The notes under the pieces were generated by a model. That model saw nothing but the letters and a program-made list of their open reading frames with translations. It was not told the origin of the DNA and did no database searches. This document shows, piece by piece, positions 27,407-37,264 of a stretch of 64,000 nt of DNA. The position numbers and the translations under genes were made by a program. The first letter of the stretch is position 1, and every line of letters begins with the position of its first letter. The DNA is from Paenibacillus sp. URB8-2. GTDB lineage: Bacteria > Bacillota > Bacilli > Paenibacillales > Paenibacillaceae. The stretch spans positions 4,092,001-4,156,000 of the forward strand of contig NZ_AP023239.1 of NCBI RefSeq assembly GCF_013393385.1, written 5' to 3'.

Positions 27407-29854
27407 CTAACCCGCTACGATATTGACCAGCTTGCCCGGAACCGCAATGACCTTGCGGACGGTCTTGCCTTCGATAGCCGCGCTCACATTCGGAAGAGCC
27501 AGCGCATGCGCCTGCATTTCCTCTTGTCCCATGTCCTGCGGAATCAGGCTGCGCTGAACGATTTTGCCGTTCACTTGAACCACGATTTCCACCTCTGCGT
27601 CCACAGTCAGCGCCTCTTCGTAACTCGGCCACTCCACATAGGAGATGGTGCCTTCATGTCCGAGCAGCTGCCACAATTCTTCGGCAAGATGGGGAGCGAG
27701 AGGCGACAGCATCTGCGCGAAGTTCTCCATCGCCTTGATCGGAAGCGTATCCTGTTTGTAGGCGTCGTTGATAAAGATCATCAGCTGGCTGATCACCGTA
27801 TTGAAGCGCAGATTTTCGAAATCATCAGTCACTTTCTTAATCGTCTTGTGCCAGGTGCGCTTGAATTCTTCGGTGCCGCCGTTCTCAGTGATTTTGGCGC
27901 TCAGACCGCCCTCTTCATTTGCGAACAGGCGCCATACACGGGAAAGGAAGCGGTGAATGCCTTCCACGCCGTTTGCGTTCCAAGGCTTGGTTGCCTCCAG
28001 CGGACCCATGAACATTTCATACATGCGCAGCGTATCCGCGCCGAATTCGCCCACAATCTCGTCGGGGTTGATGACATTGCCGCGCGATTTGCTCATCTTC
28101 TCGTTGTTCGTGCCGAGAATCATGCCTTGGTTGACCAGCTTGTAGAACGGCTCCTTCGTGTTAACAACACCGATATCGTACAGCACCTTATGCCAGAAGC
28201 GGGCATACAGCAGGTGAAGCACCGCATGCTCGGCGCCGCCGATGTACAGATCGACCGGCAGCCATTCCTTCTGCTTCTCGGGTGAGCACAGCTCCTTGTC
28301 GTTATGCGGATCGATGTAACGCAGATAGTACCAGCAGCTGCCGGCCCACTGCGGCATCGTGTTCGTCTCGCGGCGGGCTTTCATGCCGGTCTCCGGGTCG
28401 ACCGTCTCAACCCAATCCGTCACGTTGGCCAGCGGCGATTCGCCTGTGCCCGAAGGCTTGATCGCGTCGACATCCGGCAGAACCAGCGGCAGTTGGTCTT
28501 CCGGGACCGTCTTCATCGTGCCGTCTTCCAGATGCAGAACCGGGATCGGCTCGCCCCAATAGCGCTGACGGCTGAACAGCCAGTCGCGCAGGCGGTAGGT
28601 AACCTTGCCCTTGCCGAAGCCTTTTTCCTCAAGCCAGGCGATCATGGCAGGGATGGCCGCTGCGTTGTCGAGTCCGTTCAGGAAATCGGAATTGACATGC
28701 GGACCGTCACCGCTGTAAGCTTCCTCTTCCAGATTGCCCCCCTGGACAACCTCGATGATGTCAAGTCCAAACTGCTTGGCGAACTCCCAGTCACGCGAGT
28801 CATGTCCGGGAACCGCCATGATGGCACCCGTGCCGTATCCGGCCAGGACATAGTCCGCAATCCAGATTGGCAGCTTGGCGCCGTTGACCGGGTTGACCGC
28901 ATAGGCGCCCGTAAACACGCCGGTCTTCTCTTTGGCAAGATCTGTCCGCTCCAGATCGCTCTTGCGGGAGGCCAGCATCTGGTAATCCTCCACAGCCGGG
29001 CGCTGGGCATCGGTAGTAATCGACGCTACCAGTTCGTGCTCGGGCGCGAGCACGCAGTAGCTTGCTCCGAACAGGGTGTCGGGACGCGTTGTAAACACGG
29101 TCAGATCCGCATCATGCCCGTCGATGCCGAAGGTGACTTCGGCGCCCTTCGATTTGCCGATCCAGTTGCGCTGCATGTCCTTGATGCTCTCGGACCAGTC
29201 CAGCTCTTCCAGATCCTCCAGCAGACGCTCGGCGTATTCGGTAATCCGCAGAATCCACTGGCGCATCGGTCTGCGGATGACAGGATGCCCGCCGCGCTCG
29301 CTTTTGCCGTCGATGACTTCTTCGTTGGACAGTACGGTGCCGAGTGCCTCACACCAGTTCACCGGCACTTCCGCTACGTATGCCAGGCCGCGATTGTACA
29401 GTTGAATGAATATCCACTGGGTCCATTTATAGTATTTGGGGTCCGTCGTGCTGATCTCGCGGTCCCAATCATAGGAGAAGCCCAGCGATTTGATCTGGCG
29501 GCGGAAGTTATTGACGTTCTTGATCGTGATATCACGCGGATGCTGACCCGTATCCAGCGCATGCTGCTCGGCAGGCAAACCAAAGGCATCCCAGCCCATC
29601 GGGTGAAGCACATTGTAGCCGCGCATCCGCTTGTAGCGGGAGACGATATCCGTCGCCGTATATCCTTCCGGATGCCCTACATGAAGACCAGCCCCCGAAG
29701 GGTACGGAAACATGTCGAGTGCGTAAAATTTAGGTTTGCCCGGTTCCTCTCCGGTCTTGAAGGTGTGATGCTCTTCCCAATATTGCTGCCATTTCGGTTC
29801 CAGTACCTGCGCCCGGTAGCCCTGGGCGGCTGTATTTCCCTTGCTGTCACTCAT
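27407..29854 (-). CDS. leuS: leucyl-tRNA synthetase
   Basis: An 815-residue class I synthetase that charges tRNA-Leu. Visible features: the HIGH-type motif in [17 protein letters not shown] (about residue 55), the CP1 editing domain with [19 protein letters not shown] and [19 protein letters not shown], the KMSKS motif in [16 protein letters not shown] (about 585), the WPSYEEAL anticodon-domain segment, and the C-terminal [14 protein letters not shown] domain. The length is the bacterial norm. Expression is under a T-box leader (29994-30300), so it rises when uncharged tRNA-Leu accumulates. A copy of the two-hairpin repeat lies between the leader terminator and the start codon, which follows AAGGAGG. 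Confidence 0.98.
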   Translation of the reverse strand: MSDSKGNTAAQGYRAQVLEPKWQQYWEEHHTFKTGEEPGKPKFYALDMFPYPSGAGLHVGHPEGYTATDIVSRYKRMRGYNVLHPMGWDAFGLPAEQHALDTGQHPRDITIKNVNNFRRQIKSLGFSYDWDREISTTDPKYYKWTQWIFIQLYNRGLAYVAEVPVNWCEALGTVLSNEEVIDGKSERGGHPVIRRPMRQWILRITEYAERLLEDLEELDWSESIKDMQRNWIGKSKGAEVTFGIDGHDADLTVFTTRPDTLFGASYCVLAPEHELVASITTDAQRPAVEDYQMLASRKSDLERTDLAKEKTGVFTGAYAVNPVNGAKLPIWIADYVLAGYGTGAIMAVPGHDSRDWEFAKQFGLDIIEVVQGGNLEEEAYSGDGPHVNSDFLNGLDNAAAIPAMIAWLEEKGFGKGKVTYRLRDWLFSRQRYWGEPIPVLHLEDGTMKTVPEDQLPLVLPDVDAIKPSGTGESPLANVTDWVETVDPETGMKARRETNTMPQWAGSCWYYLRYIDPHNDKELCSPEKQKEWLPVDLYIGGAEHAVLHLLYARFWHKVLYDIGVVNTKEPFYKLVNQGMILGTNNEKMSKSRGNVINPDEIVGEFGADTLRMYEMFMGPLEATKPWNANGVEGIHRFLSRVWRLFANEEGGLSAKITENGGTEEFKRTWHKTIKKVTDDFENLRFNTVISQLMIFINDAYKQDTLPIKAMENFAQMLSPLAPHLAEELWQLLGHEGTISYVEWPSYEEALTVDAEVEIVVQVNGKIVQRSLIPQDMGQEEMQAHALALPNVSAAIEGKTVRKVIAVPGKLVNIVAG

Positions 29855-29891
29855 TTCCTATTCCTCCTTGAATTGCTGCGAACCTCCAATC

Positions 29892-29989
29892 AAGAAGAAA
29901 CGCCTGACGGCGTCTTTCAAGACGCAAGTGCGTTTCTCGTAGAAATACAAGGTCTTTTATAAGCGTGAAACTTATAAATTCTTGTATTT
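29892..29989. repeat. two-hairpin repeat, copy C (in the leuS leader)
   Basis: A 98-base copy nearly identical to copy B. The second stem is AAATACAAG with CTTGTATTT, a compensated change relative to copies A and B. It lies inside the leuS transcript, between the T-box terminator and the ribosome site. Confidence 0.85.
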
Positions 29990-29993
29990 AAAA

Positions 29994-30300
29994 AAAGCCC
30001 CCCATCCCTAGCGTATACACGCTAGGGACGAGAGGCTGAATTCCCGTGGTACCACCCTAGTTAGCAGGCGGACATTTACGTTGTCGCTTGCTCACTCTAA
30101 CGCCCTATAACGTAGGCGGGCCGACGGCGGTTAACGCTTGGGAATCTTCTCCGGTCAGAAAAGCTTCTCTTTCCGTTTCGGAAGTTGCCCCGCGGTTTGC
30201 GCCGTTTCTCAGAGGCGAGTTCATTTCGCTGTCGTCAACCGGCTTGCACCAAGTACACCGGCTCTCTGCATGACACAACTGAAATTAATGCTCCTCATCA
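29994..30300 (-). promoter_or_regulatory. leucine T-box riboswitch (leuS leader)
   Basis: On the minus strand the conserved T-box sequence AGGGTGGTACCACGGGAA (plus 30041-30058) is followed by the terminator CCCTAGCGTGTATACGCTAGGGA and TTTTTTT. Upstream, GAACTCGCCTCTGAGA in the stem I region offers CUC as the leucine specifier codon. Uncharged tRNA-Leu would pair with the specifier and the T-box bulge and switch the terminator to an antiterminator. The specifier assignment is by eye. Confidence 0.93.
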
Positions 30301-30372
30301 CTGAATCTTTTGAAGTTTATATTCCACAATATTATATACAAAACCTGCCGCTCCAGTCAATGCGCATTCCCC

Positions 30373-31440
30373 TCATACCGGTTTCCGCTTCATATAATAG
30401 GTGATCAGATGCTGAATGACGACTTTGCCAGCCGCGAACACCGGCACCGCCAGAATCAAGCCGACAATGCCGGCGATTTCTCCGCCCACAAGCAGCGCAA
30501 AAATAATAAGCAGCGGGTGCAAATGCAGCGTCCGGCCGACGACCTGCGGCGAGATGACATTGCTCTCCAGCATCTGGCACAGCGTATTCACAACGACGAC
30601 AAGCAGCACCAGGCGAAATGAAATCGTCGACGCCATCACGATTGCGGGAGCCGCTCCGAGAAATGGCCCCAAATACGGAACGAGTTCAAATATGGCCACA
30701 AGACTCGCGAACAGCAGCGCATACGGCATTCCGATCAAAGCGTAGCCGATATAAGCCATTGTGCCGATAATCAGACTGACCAGAAACTGGCCGCGGATAT
30801 AATTTCCAAGCGCCTCGTCGATATCTTTTAACATTGTCACAATGGATTTGCGGCGGGAGCGCGGGAGACAGGAGACAAGCGCCCGTTCAAACACATCGAA
30901 ATCTTTCAAAATATAGAACACCAGAAATGGAACGATAAAAGCGTCGAACAGGACGCCGATCGTCGTGCCGATATGGTCGAGGAAATTCGAAATTCCTTTG
31001 GCAAGACGGCCTTCCAGCTGAAAAAACCAGTTGTTCATCCCCATCTCCACTCCCGGAGGGATAAGACGGGTATCCATGCTGTGCATAAGCCCCTGCGCCC
31101 TCAGCGTCATCTCCGGCAAATGCTCGTTAAGCTCTTCCAGCTGTTTAATGAGCATCGGTATAAGGTTGACGGCGATGACTGCAATCGCGGTCAGAAATAC
31201 GGCATAAATCAGCAGTACGGCCACTCCGCGCGGCATCTTCCTTCCGGCCAGCATGCTGACGACCGGATTGAGTACATACGAGATAATCATGGCGGCAAGA
31301 AAGGGGGCAAGCACCGCCTTCAAAAAGGTGAAAATATGCTGCAGCATCGGATGAAGCAGCCAGACAAAATACAAAATGATCAGAGCGAGCAGCACCCCGA
31401 CCATTGACCGAAACCATTTGCTTCCGAGCCATTGCTCCAT
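30373..31440 (-). CDS. yrrI: AI-2E family membrane protein (YrrI-like)
   Basis: A 355-residue membrane protein of the AI-2E/PerM permease family with about eight membrane segments: an N-terminal trio, a long amphipathic middle (MLIKQLEELNEHLPEM), then a second block with YIRGQFLVSLIIG, PYLGPFLGAAPA and the signature LESNVISPQVVGRTLHLHPLLIIFALLVGGEIAGIVG. Substrates of the family are mostly unknown; some members are sodium/proton antiporters. Start chosen at 31440, where AGGAGG lies eight bases upstream; an in-frame start seven codons earlier lacks a site. Its neighbours match the B. subtilis yrrI-yrzR-yrrD order. Confidence 0.88.
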   Translation of the reverse strand: MEQWLGSKWFRSMVGVLLALIILYFVWLLHPMLQHIFTFLKAVLAPFLAAMIISYVLNPVVSMLAGRKMPRGVAVLLIYAVFLTAIAVIAVNLIPMLIKQLEELNEHLPEMTLRAQGLMHSMDTRLIPPGVEMGMNNWFFQLEGRLAKGISNFLDHIGTTIGVLFDAFIVPFLVFYILKDFDVFERALVSCLPRSRRKSIVTMLKDIDEALGNYIRGQFLVSLIIGTMAYIGYALIGMPYALLFASLVAIFELVPYLGPFLGAAPAIVMASTISFRLVLLVVVVNTLCQMLESNVISPQVVGRTLHLHPLLIIFALLVGGEIAGIVGLILAVPVFAAGKVVIQHLITYYMKRKPV

Positions 31441-31628
31441 GGCGTTACCTCCTGCGGCCAAACTGGACTGGCTTGTAAAGTAAGTATATGTCTGTCCGCC
31501 GAAAAATAACCGCCGTTTATCGCAAACAAAAAGAAACGCCCAACCACCCCTGCCGCATTATCGCAGCAAGGAGACTGGACGCCATCCATCTTATGTAACC
31601 GCCTCTTGAGACAAGCGATCAGCTTGCC

Positions 31629-31838
31629 TCAGGAAGTGGCGTGAATATGAGGAAACTCCTGGACCATTTCCTCTCCGCAGAACAAATCGTCCAGCGAACT
31701 GAGCGTGCCGTCTTCTTCAACCTGATAGACCGACATTTTCTCGCCGTTCACCGTCAGTTCGATGAAACATCCCCAGCAATAAAATTGATGGGAACCGATC
31801 TTACCGATATCCTTGGACCCGCAGTTTGGACACTTCAT
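31629..31838 (-). CDS. small zinc-ribbon-like protein (YrzR-like)
   Basis: A 69-residue protein starting MKCPNCGSKDIGKIG, with a second knuckle CWGC about 20 residues later; four cysteines would bind zinc. Then comes a beta-rich tail (FIELTVNGEKMSVYQVEEDGTL). The longer open frame to 31928 lacks a ribosome site, while AGGTGG precedes this ATG. It lies between the YrrI-like and YrrD-like genes, where B. subtilis has small genes named yrzQ and yrzR. Function unknown. Confidence 0.75.
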   Translation of the reverse strand: MKCPNCGSKDIGKIGSHQFYCWGCFIELTVNGEKMSVYQVEEDGTLSSLDDLFCGEEMVQEFPHIHATS

Positions 31839-31851
31839 ACATACATTCCAC

Positions 31852-32373
31852 CTATCCGTTGACGATATTAATATTATTTTCCAAGCGTTCTTCACTAAGT
31901 GCGGGAACCAGAACCGCGTTCTCCCCAATAGTCATTTCCGGCAAACAAGGCAGCCATTTACGGCCTTCCATCAAATCGGTCACCAGACCGTCGCTGATTT
32001 CCAGTGCTACTATTGTGTTTCCCAACTTTTGGTCAAAATAAACATCGGACACTTTTCCAAGGATCGTTCCGGTCTCCGTCACGACCTGCAGGCCTTTCAG
32101 TTTGCTCTTGCCCTCCAAGAAGGTGTGGGGTATGCTGTCCGCGTCCTTCTTCCGAATGGACTCCTCACTCTGTATCATCACGGCATCCTCGCCATAGGCG
32201 ACAATGTCTTCCCATGCCACAACTTTCACATGACCGCCGAAAAAAGATTTGCTTTCCAGTTCAATACCCGTAATGTTCCAGTTTGAATCCAAAATACAAT
32301 CGACAATTTTGCCGATTTCTTTACCTTCATCGACTCCAAATACGTTAAGACCGACAAAATCTTGGAGTTTCAT
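31852..32373 (-). CDS. yrrD: PRC-barrel domain protein (YrrD-like)
   Basis: 173 residues with two PRC-barrel repeats: residues 1-80 (GLNVFGVDEGKEIGKIVDCILDSNWNITGIELES) and 85-165 (KGLQVVTETGTILGKVSDVYFDQKLGNTIVALEISDG). These barrels occur in photosynthetic reaction centres, RimM and YlmC/YrrD proteins and mediate protein or RNA contacts. The gene follows the standard Bacilli order beside the zinc-ribbon protein. Thirteen bases separate it from that gene, so they are probably co-transcribed. Molecular role unknown. Confidence 0.82.
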   Translation of the reverse strand: MKLQDFVGLNVFGVDEGKEIGKIVDCILDSNWNITGIELESKSFFGGHVKVVAWEDIVAYGEDAVMIQSEESIRKKDADSIPHTFLEGKSKLKGLQVVTETGTILGKVSDVYFDQKLGNTIVALEISDGLVTDLMEGRKWLPCLPEMTIGENAVLVPALSEERLENNINIVNG

Positions 32374-32480
32374 GGCCGCAGATCTCCTTACATTAAGGGA
32401 GTCTAGGAGAATTCAGGCAAGCCTTAACGCCGCCGAAGCTCCTGAAACGAAGGGAATACCTTCCCCGGCGACAAAAGACT

Positions 32481-33626
32481 CTAGTCTTTATTACGCAGCC
32501 GTTTGACAATGGTTTCAATTTTCCGGGCAACATGTTCCATTTCTTCAGTAGTATTACCCAAACCGGTGCTGAACCGAATCGCGGAGCTTAAATAATCATC
32601 CCGAAGATTCATCGCCTTCAGCACATGCGAGATTTCGATGGAACCGGAGGTGCAGGCCGATCCGCTCGAGGCGGCTATCCCCTCCATGTCGAGATTCATC
32701 AGCATGACGTCCGAGCGAACACCGGGAAAGCTGATATTGGTAATATTCGGCAGTCCATGCTCGATATCCCCATTAATATGGTAGGCGTCCCGTCCGATTC
32801 CCTGGTCCAGTCCATGAAGCAGCCGGTCCCGAAGCAGCAAGGATTCCTCATGCTTGTCCGCTTGACCCTGTACGGAGAGTTCAACCGCCTTGGCAAATCC
32901 GGCCGCACCGGCCAGATTCTCCGTCCCCGCCCGGCGCCCCCGTTCCTGCAAGCCCCCGTGCAGCCGGGGATGAAGCGGCGCGCCGCGCCGGACATAGAGG
33001 CCGCCGATTCCCTGCGGTCCGTTGATTTTGTGAGCGGTAAAGCTCATGTAGTCCACAGGCAAATCAGACAGCGAAATCGGGACCGAGCCCAGCGCCTGCA
33101 CGGCGTCCACATGGAATAATATGCCCCGCTTCCGGGCCAGCCGGCCCATCTCTTCAATGGGCTGAACCGTGCCCACTTCATTGTTGGCCAGCATGATGCT
33201 GATCAGAAACGTGTCGTCCCGAAGCGCGGCTTCGAGGTCTTCCAGAGCAACCCGGCCCGTTCCGTCGACAGGAAGATAAGTTAAGGAATATCCTTCCTTC
33301 TCCAGTTCCTGGCAGGCATGCAGCACCGCGTGGTGCTCAATGGCCGTCGTAATAATATGACCGCCTTTGCGGGAATGAGCCGCGCCGAACAGCGCCAGGT
33401 TGTCGCTCTCCGTGCCCCCGCCGGTAAATATCCATTCATCGGAGAAACAGCCCAAAGAGGCGGCGATGGCATCGCGCGCCCCGTTAACCGTCTTTTTGGC
33501 GGAGCGCCCGAACGTATGCACGCTGGAGGCATTGCCAAATTGTTCCGACATTATCTTCATTATGACCTCTGCTACCTCCGGGTGAACCGGCGTTGAGGCG
33601 GCATGGTCCAAATAGATCGGCTTCAT
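32481..33626 (-). CDS. iscS: cysteine desulfurase (IscS/NifS family, YrvO-like)
   Basis: A 381-residue PLP enzyme that removes sulfur from cysteine as an enzyme persulfide. Motifs: YLDHAASTPVHPEV at the N-terminus, GTESDNLAL, the PLP lysine in SFTAHKINGPQGIGGLYVRRG (about 200), and the sulfur-carrying Cys in SSGSACTSGS (about 325) on the long loop of group I enzymes. In B. subtilis the equivalent yrvO lies directly beside trmU/mnmA and supplies its sulfur for tRNA 2-thiouridine; here the two are separated by a sugar cassette of about 6 kb. The start follows no perfect Shine-Dalgarno, but the conserved N-terminus fixes it. Confidence 0.92.
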   Translation of the reverse strand: MKPIYLDHAASTPVHPEVAEVIMKIMSEQFGNASSVHTFGRSAKKTVNGARDAIAASLGCFSDEWIFTGGGTESDNLALFGAAHSRKGGHIITTAIEHHAVLHACQELEKEGYSLTYLPVDGTGRVALEDLEAALRDDTFLISIMLANNEVGTVQPIEEMGRLARKRGILFHVDAVQALGSVPISLSDLPVDYMSFTAHKINGPQGIGGLYVRRGAPLHPRLHGGLQERGRRAGTENLAGAAGFAKAVELSVQGQADKHEESLLLRDRLLHGLDQGIGRDAYHINGDIEHGLPNITNISFPGVRSDVMLMNLDMEGIAASSGSACTSGSIEISHVLKAMNLRDDYLSSAIRFSTGLGNTTEEMEHVARKIETIVKRLRNKD

Positions 33627-33761
33627 ATATTAAACTCACTGTCCTTATCTGTAATTCTGTCCATAAAATTGTATATCATCCGGCATACCTATAGGTTACC
33701 ATTAATTAACAAAATAAATACAATCTTGTGACCGTGCTAAGAGAGCATACCGCAAAAAGGC

Positions 33762-33812
33762 AAGACCGGCAAGGGCTTCGCCCAAAACGGACGGCTTGCC
33801 GGTCTTTTTTTG
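33762..33812. terminator. bidirectional terminator
   Basis: AAGACCGGCAAG and CTTGCCGGTCTT form a perfect 12-pair stem, with TTTTTTT on the plus side and CCTTTTTG on the minus side. It ends the alpha-glucosidase transcript and could shield the iscS promoter. Confidence 0.9.
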
Positions 33813-33834
33813 AAAAAATAACTAATTAACAAAG

Positions 33835-35523
33835 CTACTGCCTTAACGAGAATACCAGAGCCTCATAAGGTCGTAATTGGAAAGAAGCGATATTCCTTAC
33901 GCTTTCAGGGTAATTCCCGATCACCCATGCCGCAGAAGTATAAGAAGCAAGAGATACAGGCAATTGAAACAATGGGGTACTGTCGCTAAAATTACAAATG
34001 ACCAGCCACTTCTCATCATTCCAGGCTCTCGTATAGGCATAAATTTCCTCGTGCTTCTCCAGAATCAAGTCATATTTGCCGTAAACCACAATGTCATTAT
34101 CCTTACGAAGCTGAATCAACTGTTGATAGAAGTAAAATATAGAATTGGGGTCAGCCAGCACGTTCTCTGCGTTAATAGCCGTATAGTTCGGATTGACTTC
34201 AATCCACGGCGTTCCGGTCGTAAACCCGCCATTCGGTTCTCCATTCCACTGCATCGGAGTGCGGGCGTTGTCCCGGCTTCTGTGATGAATGGCGTTCAGC
34301 ATGGCGTCATGCGCAATCAGGCCGCTTCCGCAGAAATCCCGATATCCGTTAACCGTCTCAATGTCTCTGTAATCTTCAATGCTGTGGAAATGGACATTGG
34401 TCATTCCCAGTTCTTCCCCTTGATAGATATAGGGGCTTCCCTTCAGCATATGCAGGCAGACGGCCAGCATTTTAGCTGAGATAACGCGGTATTCTTCGCT
34501 GTCATTGCCAAAGTTCGATACGGCCCGCGGCTGGTCATGGTTGCTCCAGTACAGACTGTTCCAACCCTTCTCCTCCAGCCCATACTGCCATTTGCTGAAG
34601 ATCGTCTTCAGCTCGGTCAGCTTCCAATCTTCTACCGACCAGCGTCCATATTCGCCATAACCCAGATTGACATGATCGAAATGAAACACCATATTCAGTT
34701 CGTTCCGCTCATCGCCCGTATAGAGCATCGCCTCTTCGATATCCACAACCGGCATCTCTCCTACAGTCACAAGATCATACCGGGACAGCACACTGGAATT
34801 CATTTCCTGCAAAAATTCATGAATTCGCGGACCGTTCACGAAATAGGGCACACCGTTTCCATAAACCAAGCCCTTCGGAATTTCTCCATCCGGCAGAAGC
34901 GGAACCTTGGAGATGAAATTGATGACGTCCATGCGGAACCCGTCGACGCCCTTGTCAAGCCACCAGGTCATCATCTCGTAGATTTCGTTCCGCAACGCCG
35001 GGTTCTCCCAGTTTAAGTCCGGCTGCTTCCTGCTGAATAGGTGCATGTAATATTCCCCGGTTGCCGGATCAATCTCCCAGGCCGAGCCGCCAAAGAATGA
35101 AGCCCAGTTATTCGGCTCCTTCCCTTCTCTTGAAGACCTCCAGATGTAGTAATCCCGGTAGGGACTGTCCTTGGAGGATCGGGATTCCATGAACCAGTTG
35201 TGCTCGTCCGATGAATGGTTGACGACAAGGTCCATCATGATTTTGATTCCGCGTTCATGCGCCGCATCCAGCATCTCATCGAAATCAGCCATCGTACCGA
35301 ATTCCTTCATAATATTGCGGTAATCGGAGATATCATATCCGTTATCGTCATTGGGAGACTGATAGACCGGAGACAACCAGATCACATCAATTCCCAGCTC
35401 CTGCAAATAGTCCAGCCGTGATGTAATACCCTTCAGATCGCCAACTCCGTCCCCGTTGCTGTCCTGAAAACTGCGGGGATAAATTTGATAAAATACAGCT
35501 TCTTTCCACCATTTCTTTTCCAT
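33835..35523 (-). CDS. alpha-glucosidase, GH13 (oligo-1,6-glucosidase type)
   Basis: A 562-residue intracellular enzyme that releases glucose from the non-reducing ends of isomalto- or malto-oligosaccharides or similar alpha-glucosides. GH13 regions: FYQIYPRSFQDSNGDGVGDLKGI, DLVVNHSSDEH, nucleophile Asp in GFRMDVINF (about 198), acid/base Glu in VGEMPV (about 255) and the third acid in NHDQPR (about 327). The residue after the nucleophile is Val, which in this subfamily is associated with alpha-1,6 preference. It lies 26 bases downstream of the GPH transporter, divergent from the LacI gene, so the three form an inducible cassette. Confidence 0.92.
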   Translation of the reverse strand: MEKKWWKEAVFYQIYPRSFQDSNGDGVGDLKGITSRLDYLQELGIDVIWLSPVYQSPNDDNGYDISDYRNIMKEFGTMADFDEMLDAAHERGIKIMMDLVVNHSSDEHNWFMESRSSKDSPYRDYYIWRSSREGKEPNNWASFFGGSAWEIDPATGEYYMHLFSRKQPDLNWENPALRNEIYEMMTWWLDKGVDGFRMDVINFISKVPLLPDGEIPKGLVYGNGVPYFVNGPRIHEFLQEMNSSVLSRYDLVTVGEMPVVDIEEAMLYTGDERNELNMVFHFDHVNLGYGEYGRWSVEDWKLTELKTIFSKWQYGLEEKGWNSLYWSNHDQPRAVSNFGNDSEEYRVISAKMLAVCLHMLKGSPYIYQGEELGMTNVHFHSIEDYRDIETVNGYRDFCGSGLIAHDAMLNAIHHRSRDNARTPMQWNGEPNGGFTTGTPWIEVNPNYTAINAENVLADPNSIFYFYQQLIQLRKDNDIVVYGKYDLILEKHEEIYAYTRAWNDEKWLVICNFSDSTPLFQLPVSLASYTSAAWVIGNYPESVRNIASFQLRPYEALVFSLRQ

Positions 35524-35549
35524 TTGCTGACCTCCGATTATAGATGACT

Positions 35550-36935
35550 TTATTTAGCGGTTTTCACGAATTGTAGTTCTTTTACAATACCCGGAAATAA
35601 TTTATCGAGGTTGTAAAATGCCAATAGTACAATTTGCAGGACAGCCAAAATGATTGGAGCATATATAAACATGAAATGAATGGAGGAAAGCGCGGATGCA
35701 CTGATTGTAGCTTGCCCGCCAACATATCCTCCCAATGCCAGTCCCCAACCGATGAGTGCCGCTCCGAAACCGCCCCCCGCCTTTGTGCCGAAGCTTCCCG
35801 CGCTGTATACCAGCCCCTCGGTACGCATACCCGTCTTCCATTCGCCGTACTCGATGGTATCCGCCAACATGGCAAAGAAGGTACCGAGTATAGCGGCATG
35901 CCCGAGCGCTTTAATAACCAATCCCAGGCAGACAATCGTGAGACTTTCGGGACCGAAGGCAATGACAAGCGACCCCAAAATCAGGAGGAGACTTCCGATA
36001 ATGGATGAATTGCGTTTGCCGATTCGCTTGACGACCGGGGACAATAACGCATATCCAAGCAGGGAAGGAGCGAGCAAGGACAAGCCCAACAGTCCAACCA
36101 GGTCGGCGTCTTTTAGCACATATCGCGCATAGTAAATATTCATGCCTGAGCCCATTGCGTTATTTATGAAGTAGACTACAGCAAATCCAAGGATCAATTT
36201 CCAGTATTTATTCCGCATCAACGCTCCAAAAGCGCGTCTAAACGGGATAGGCTTCTGCACAACAGATGGAGTAACCGTTTCCTTGGTACTGAAAAAAGTA
36301 ACGAGAAAAAAGAAGGTTCCGAGCAAACCGAACAGAATAAAGGCAAAAATCCAGCCTTTTTGACCGCCGCCGAATGATTTCACCAACGGGAGGGTAAAAT
36401 AATTGATTAACAAGGCTCCTATAGTCGCCAAAGTCATACGAAAAATATTAAGAAGGGAACGCTGGTAAGCATCCTGCGTCATCATGGAATTGAGCACGCC
36501 GTAGGGGACATTAATGCCGGAGTAGATAAAGTTCATCAGCAGATAGGTAACGTAAACGTATACAATAGTGACCGTCATATTTCCTCCGGGAACGGTGAAC
36601 AAGAGAACCCCGGACATCGCAAATGGACCGGACATCCACAGCAGCCAAGGACGGGCCTTCCCGTGCCTGGTCTTCGTTTTATCGACCAATGCGCCTATTC
36701 CGACATCAACAAACGCATCCAGCACACGAGCAATCAGCATTAAAGTGCCAATGATCCCGGCGCTGATCCCAATTACATCCGTGTAAAAGTAGGACAGAAA
36801 AGTCATTGCGGCGGCAAACAGCAGCTGGCTGGCAAAATCGCCGAAACCATAGCCGATTTTCTCTTTCAGCGTAATGTTTGAATCCGCTTTCAGCAAAGTC
36901 TCGTTTCCTTTTACAACAATATCGCTCATGCTCAT
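35550..36935 (-). CDS. GPH-family sugar:cation symporter (MFS)
   Basis: A 461-residue transporter with 12 predicted membrane segments. The N-terminal LKEKIGYGFGDFASQLLFAAAMTFLSYFYTDV and the loop DKTKTRHGKARPWLLWMSGPFA are hallmarks of the glycoside-pentoside-hexuronide (MelB-like) family; the C-terminal half contains EYGEWKTGMRTEGLVYSAGSFGTKAGGGFG, also diagnostic. It imports a glycoside with H+ or Na+, and the downstream alpha-glucosidase then hydrolyses it. Expression starts from the region holding two AGAAAACGTTTTCT operators. Confidence 0.9.
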   Translation of the reverse strand: MSMSDIVVKGNETLLKADSNITLKEKIGYGFGDFASQLLFAAAMTFLSYFYTDVIGISAGIIGTLMLIARVLDAFVDVGIGALVDKTKTRHGKARPWLLWMSGPFAMSGVLLFTVPGGNMTVTIVYVYVTYLLMNFIYSGINVPYGVLNSMMTQDAYQRSLLNIFRMTLATIGALLINYFTLPLVKSFGGGQKGWIFAFILFGLLGTFFFLVTFFSTKETVTPSVVQKPIPFRRAFGALMRNKYWKLILGFAVVYFINNAMGSGMNIYYARYVLKDADLVGLLGLSLLAPSLLGYALLSPVVKRIGKRNSSIIGSLLLILGSLVIAFGPESLTIVCLGLVIKALGHAAILGTFFAMLADTIEYGEWKTGMRTEGLVYSAGSFGTKAGGGFGAALIGWGLALGGYVGGQATISASALSSIHFMFIYAPIILAVLQIVLLAFYNLDKLFPGIVKELQFVKTAK

Positions 36936-36976
36936 GCTCCTTTTCCATTTTTATTCTCTAAAATCCATGTCCATTC

Positions 36977-36990
36977 AGAAAACGTTTTCT
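36977..36990. promoter_or_regulatory. LacI-type operator 1
   Basis: The perfect palindrome AGAAAACGTTTTCT lies 41 bases before the transporter gene, within its likely promoter. It has the central CG of LacI/GalR and CcpA sites. Confidence 0.75.
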
Positions 36991-37080
36991 AATATATCAA
37001 AAAATAAACCTAAAACTCTTAAATCAACCACTATATATATAAAAAAATGGGCTAATTCAGGTTTTTATCTGCAATATACG

Positions 37081-37094
37081 AGAAAACGTTTTCT
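37081..37094. promoter_or_regulatory. LacI-type operator 2
   Basis: An identical AGAAAACGTTTTCT copy 104 bases from the first, on the LacI-gene side of the divergent region. The distance is close to ten helical turns, which suits looping by a tetramer or joint autoregulation. Confidence 0.75.
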
Positions 37095-37264
37095 GTAACC
37101 GATTATACTCCTCCCTATCTAACAAGGTCAAGCGCTTTCTTTTCTCCGGGATTTCAGTTAGCTGGATAAATAAATCAAGAAAAGCTGATATAATAAACTA
37201 ACTTGCCGTAAACCTTTCTTCCAGAAAACCTTTTCCAATATTAGCTTGAAAGCCGGTGTGCATA

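Noticed and set aside
28304..29962. 552-residue plus-strand open frame opposite leuS
   Set aside because: Antisense shadow of leuS in GC-rich sequence.
32475..32490. AAAGACTCTAGTCTTT palindrome at the iscS stop codon
   Set aside because: Too short and without T-run to call a terminator; possibly chance.
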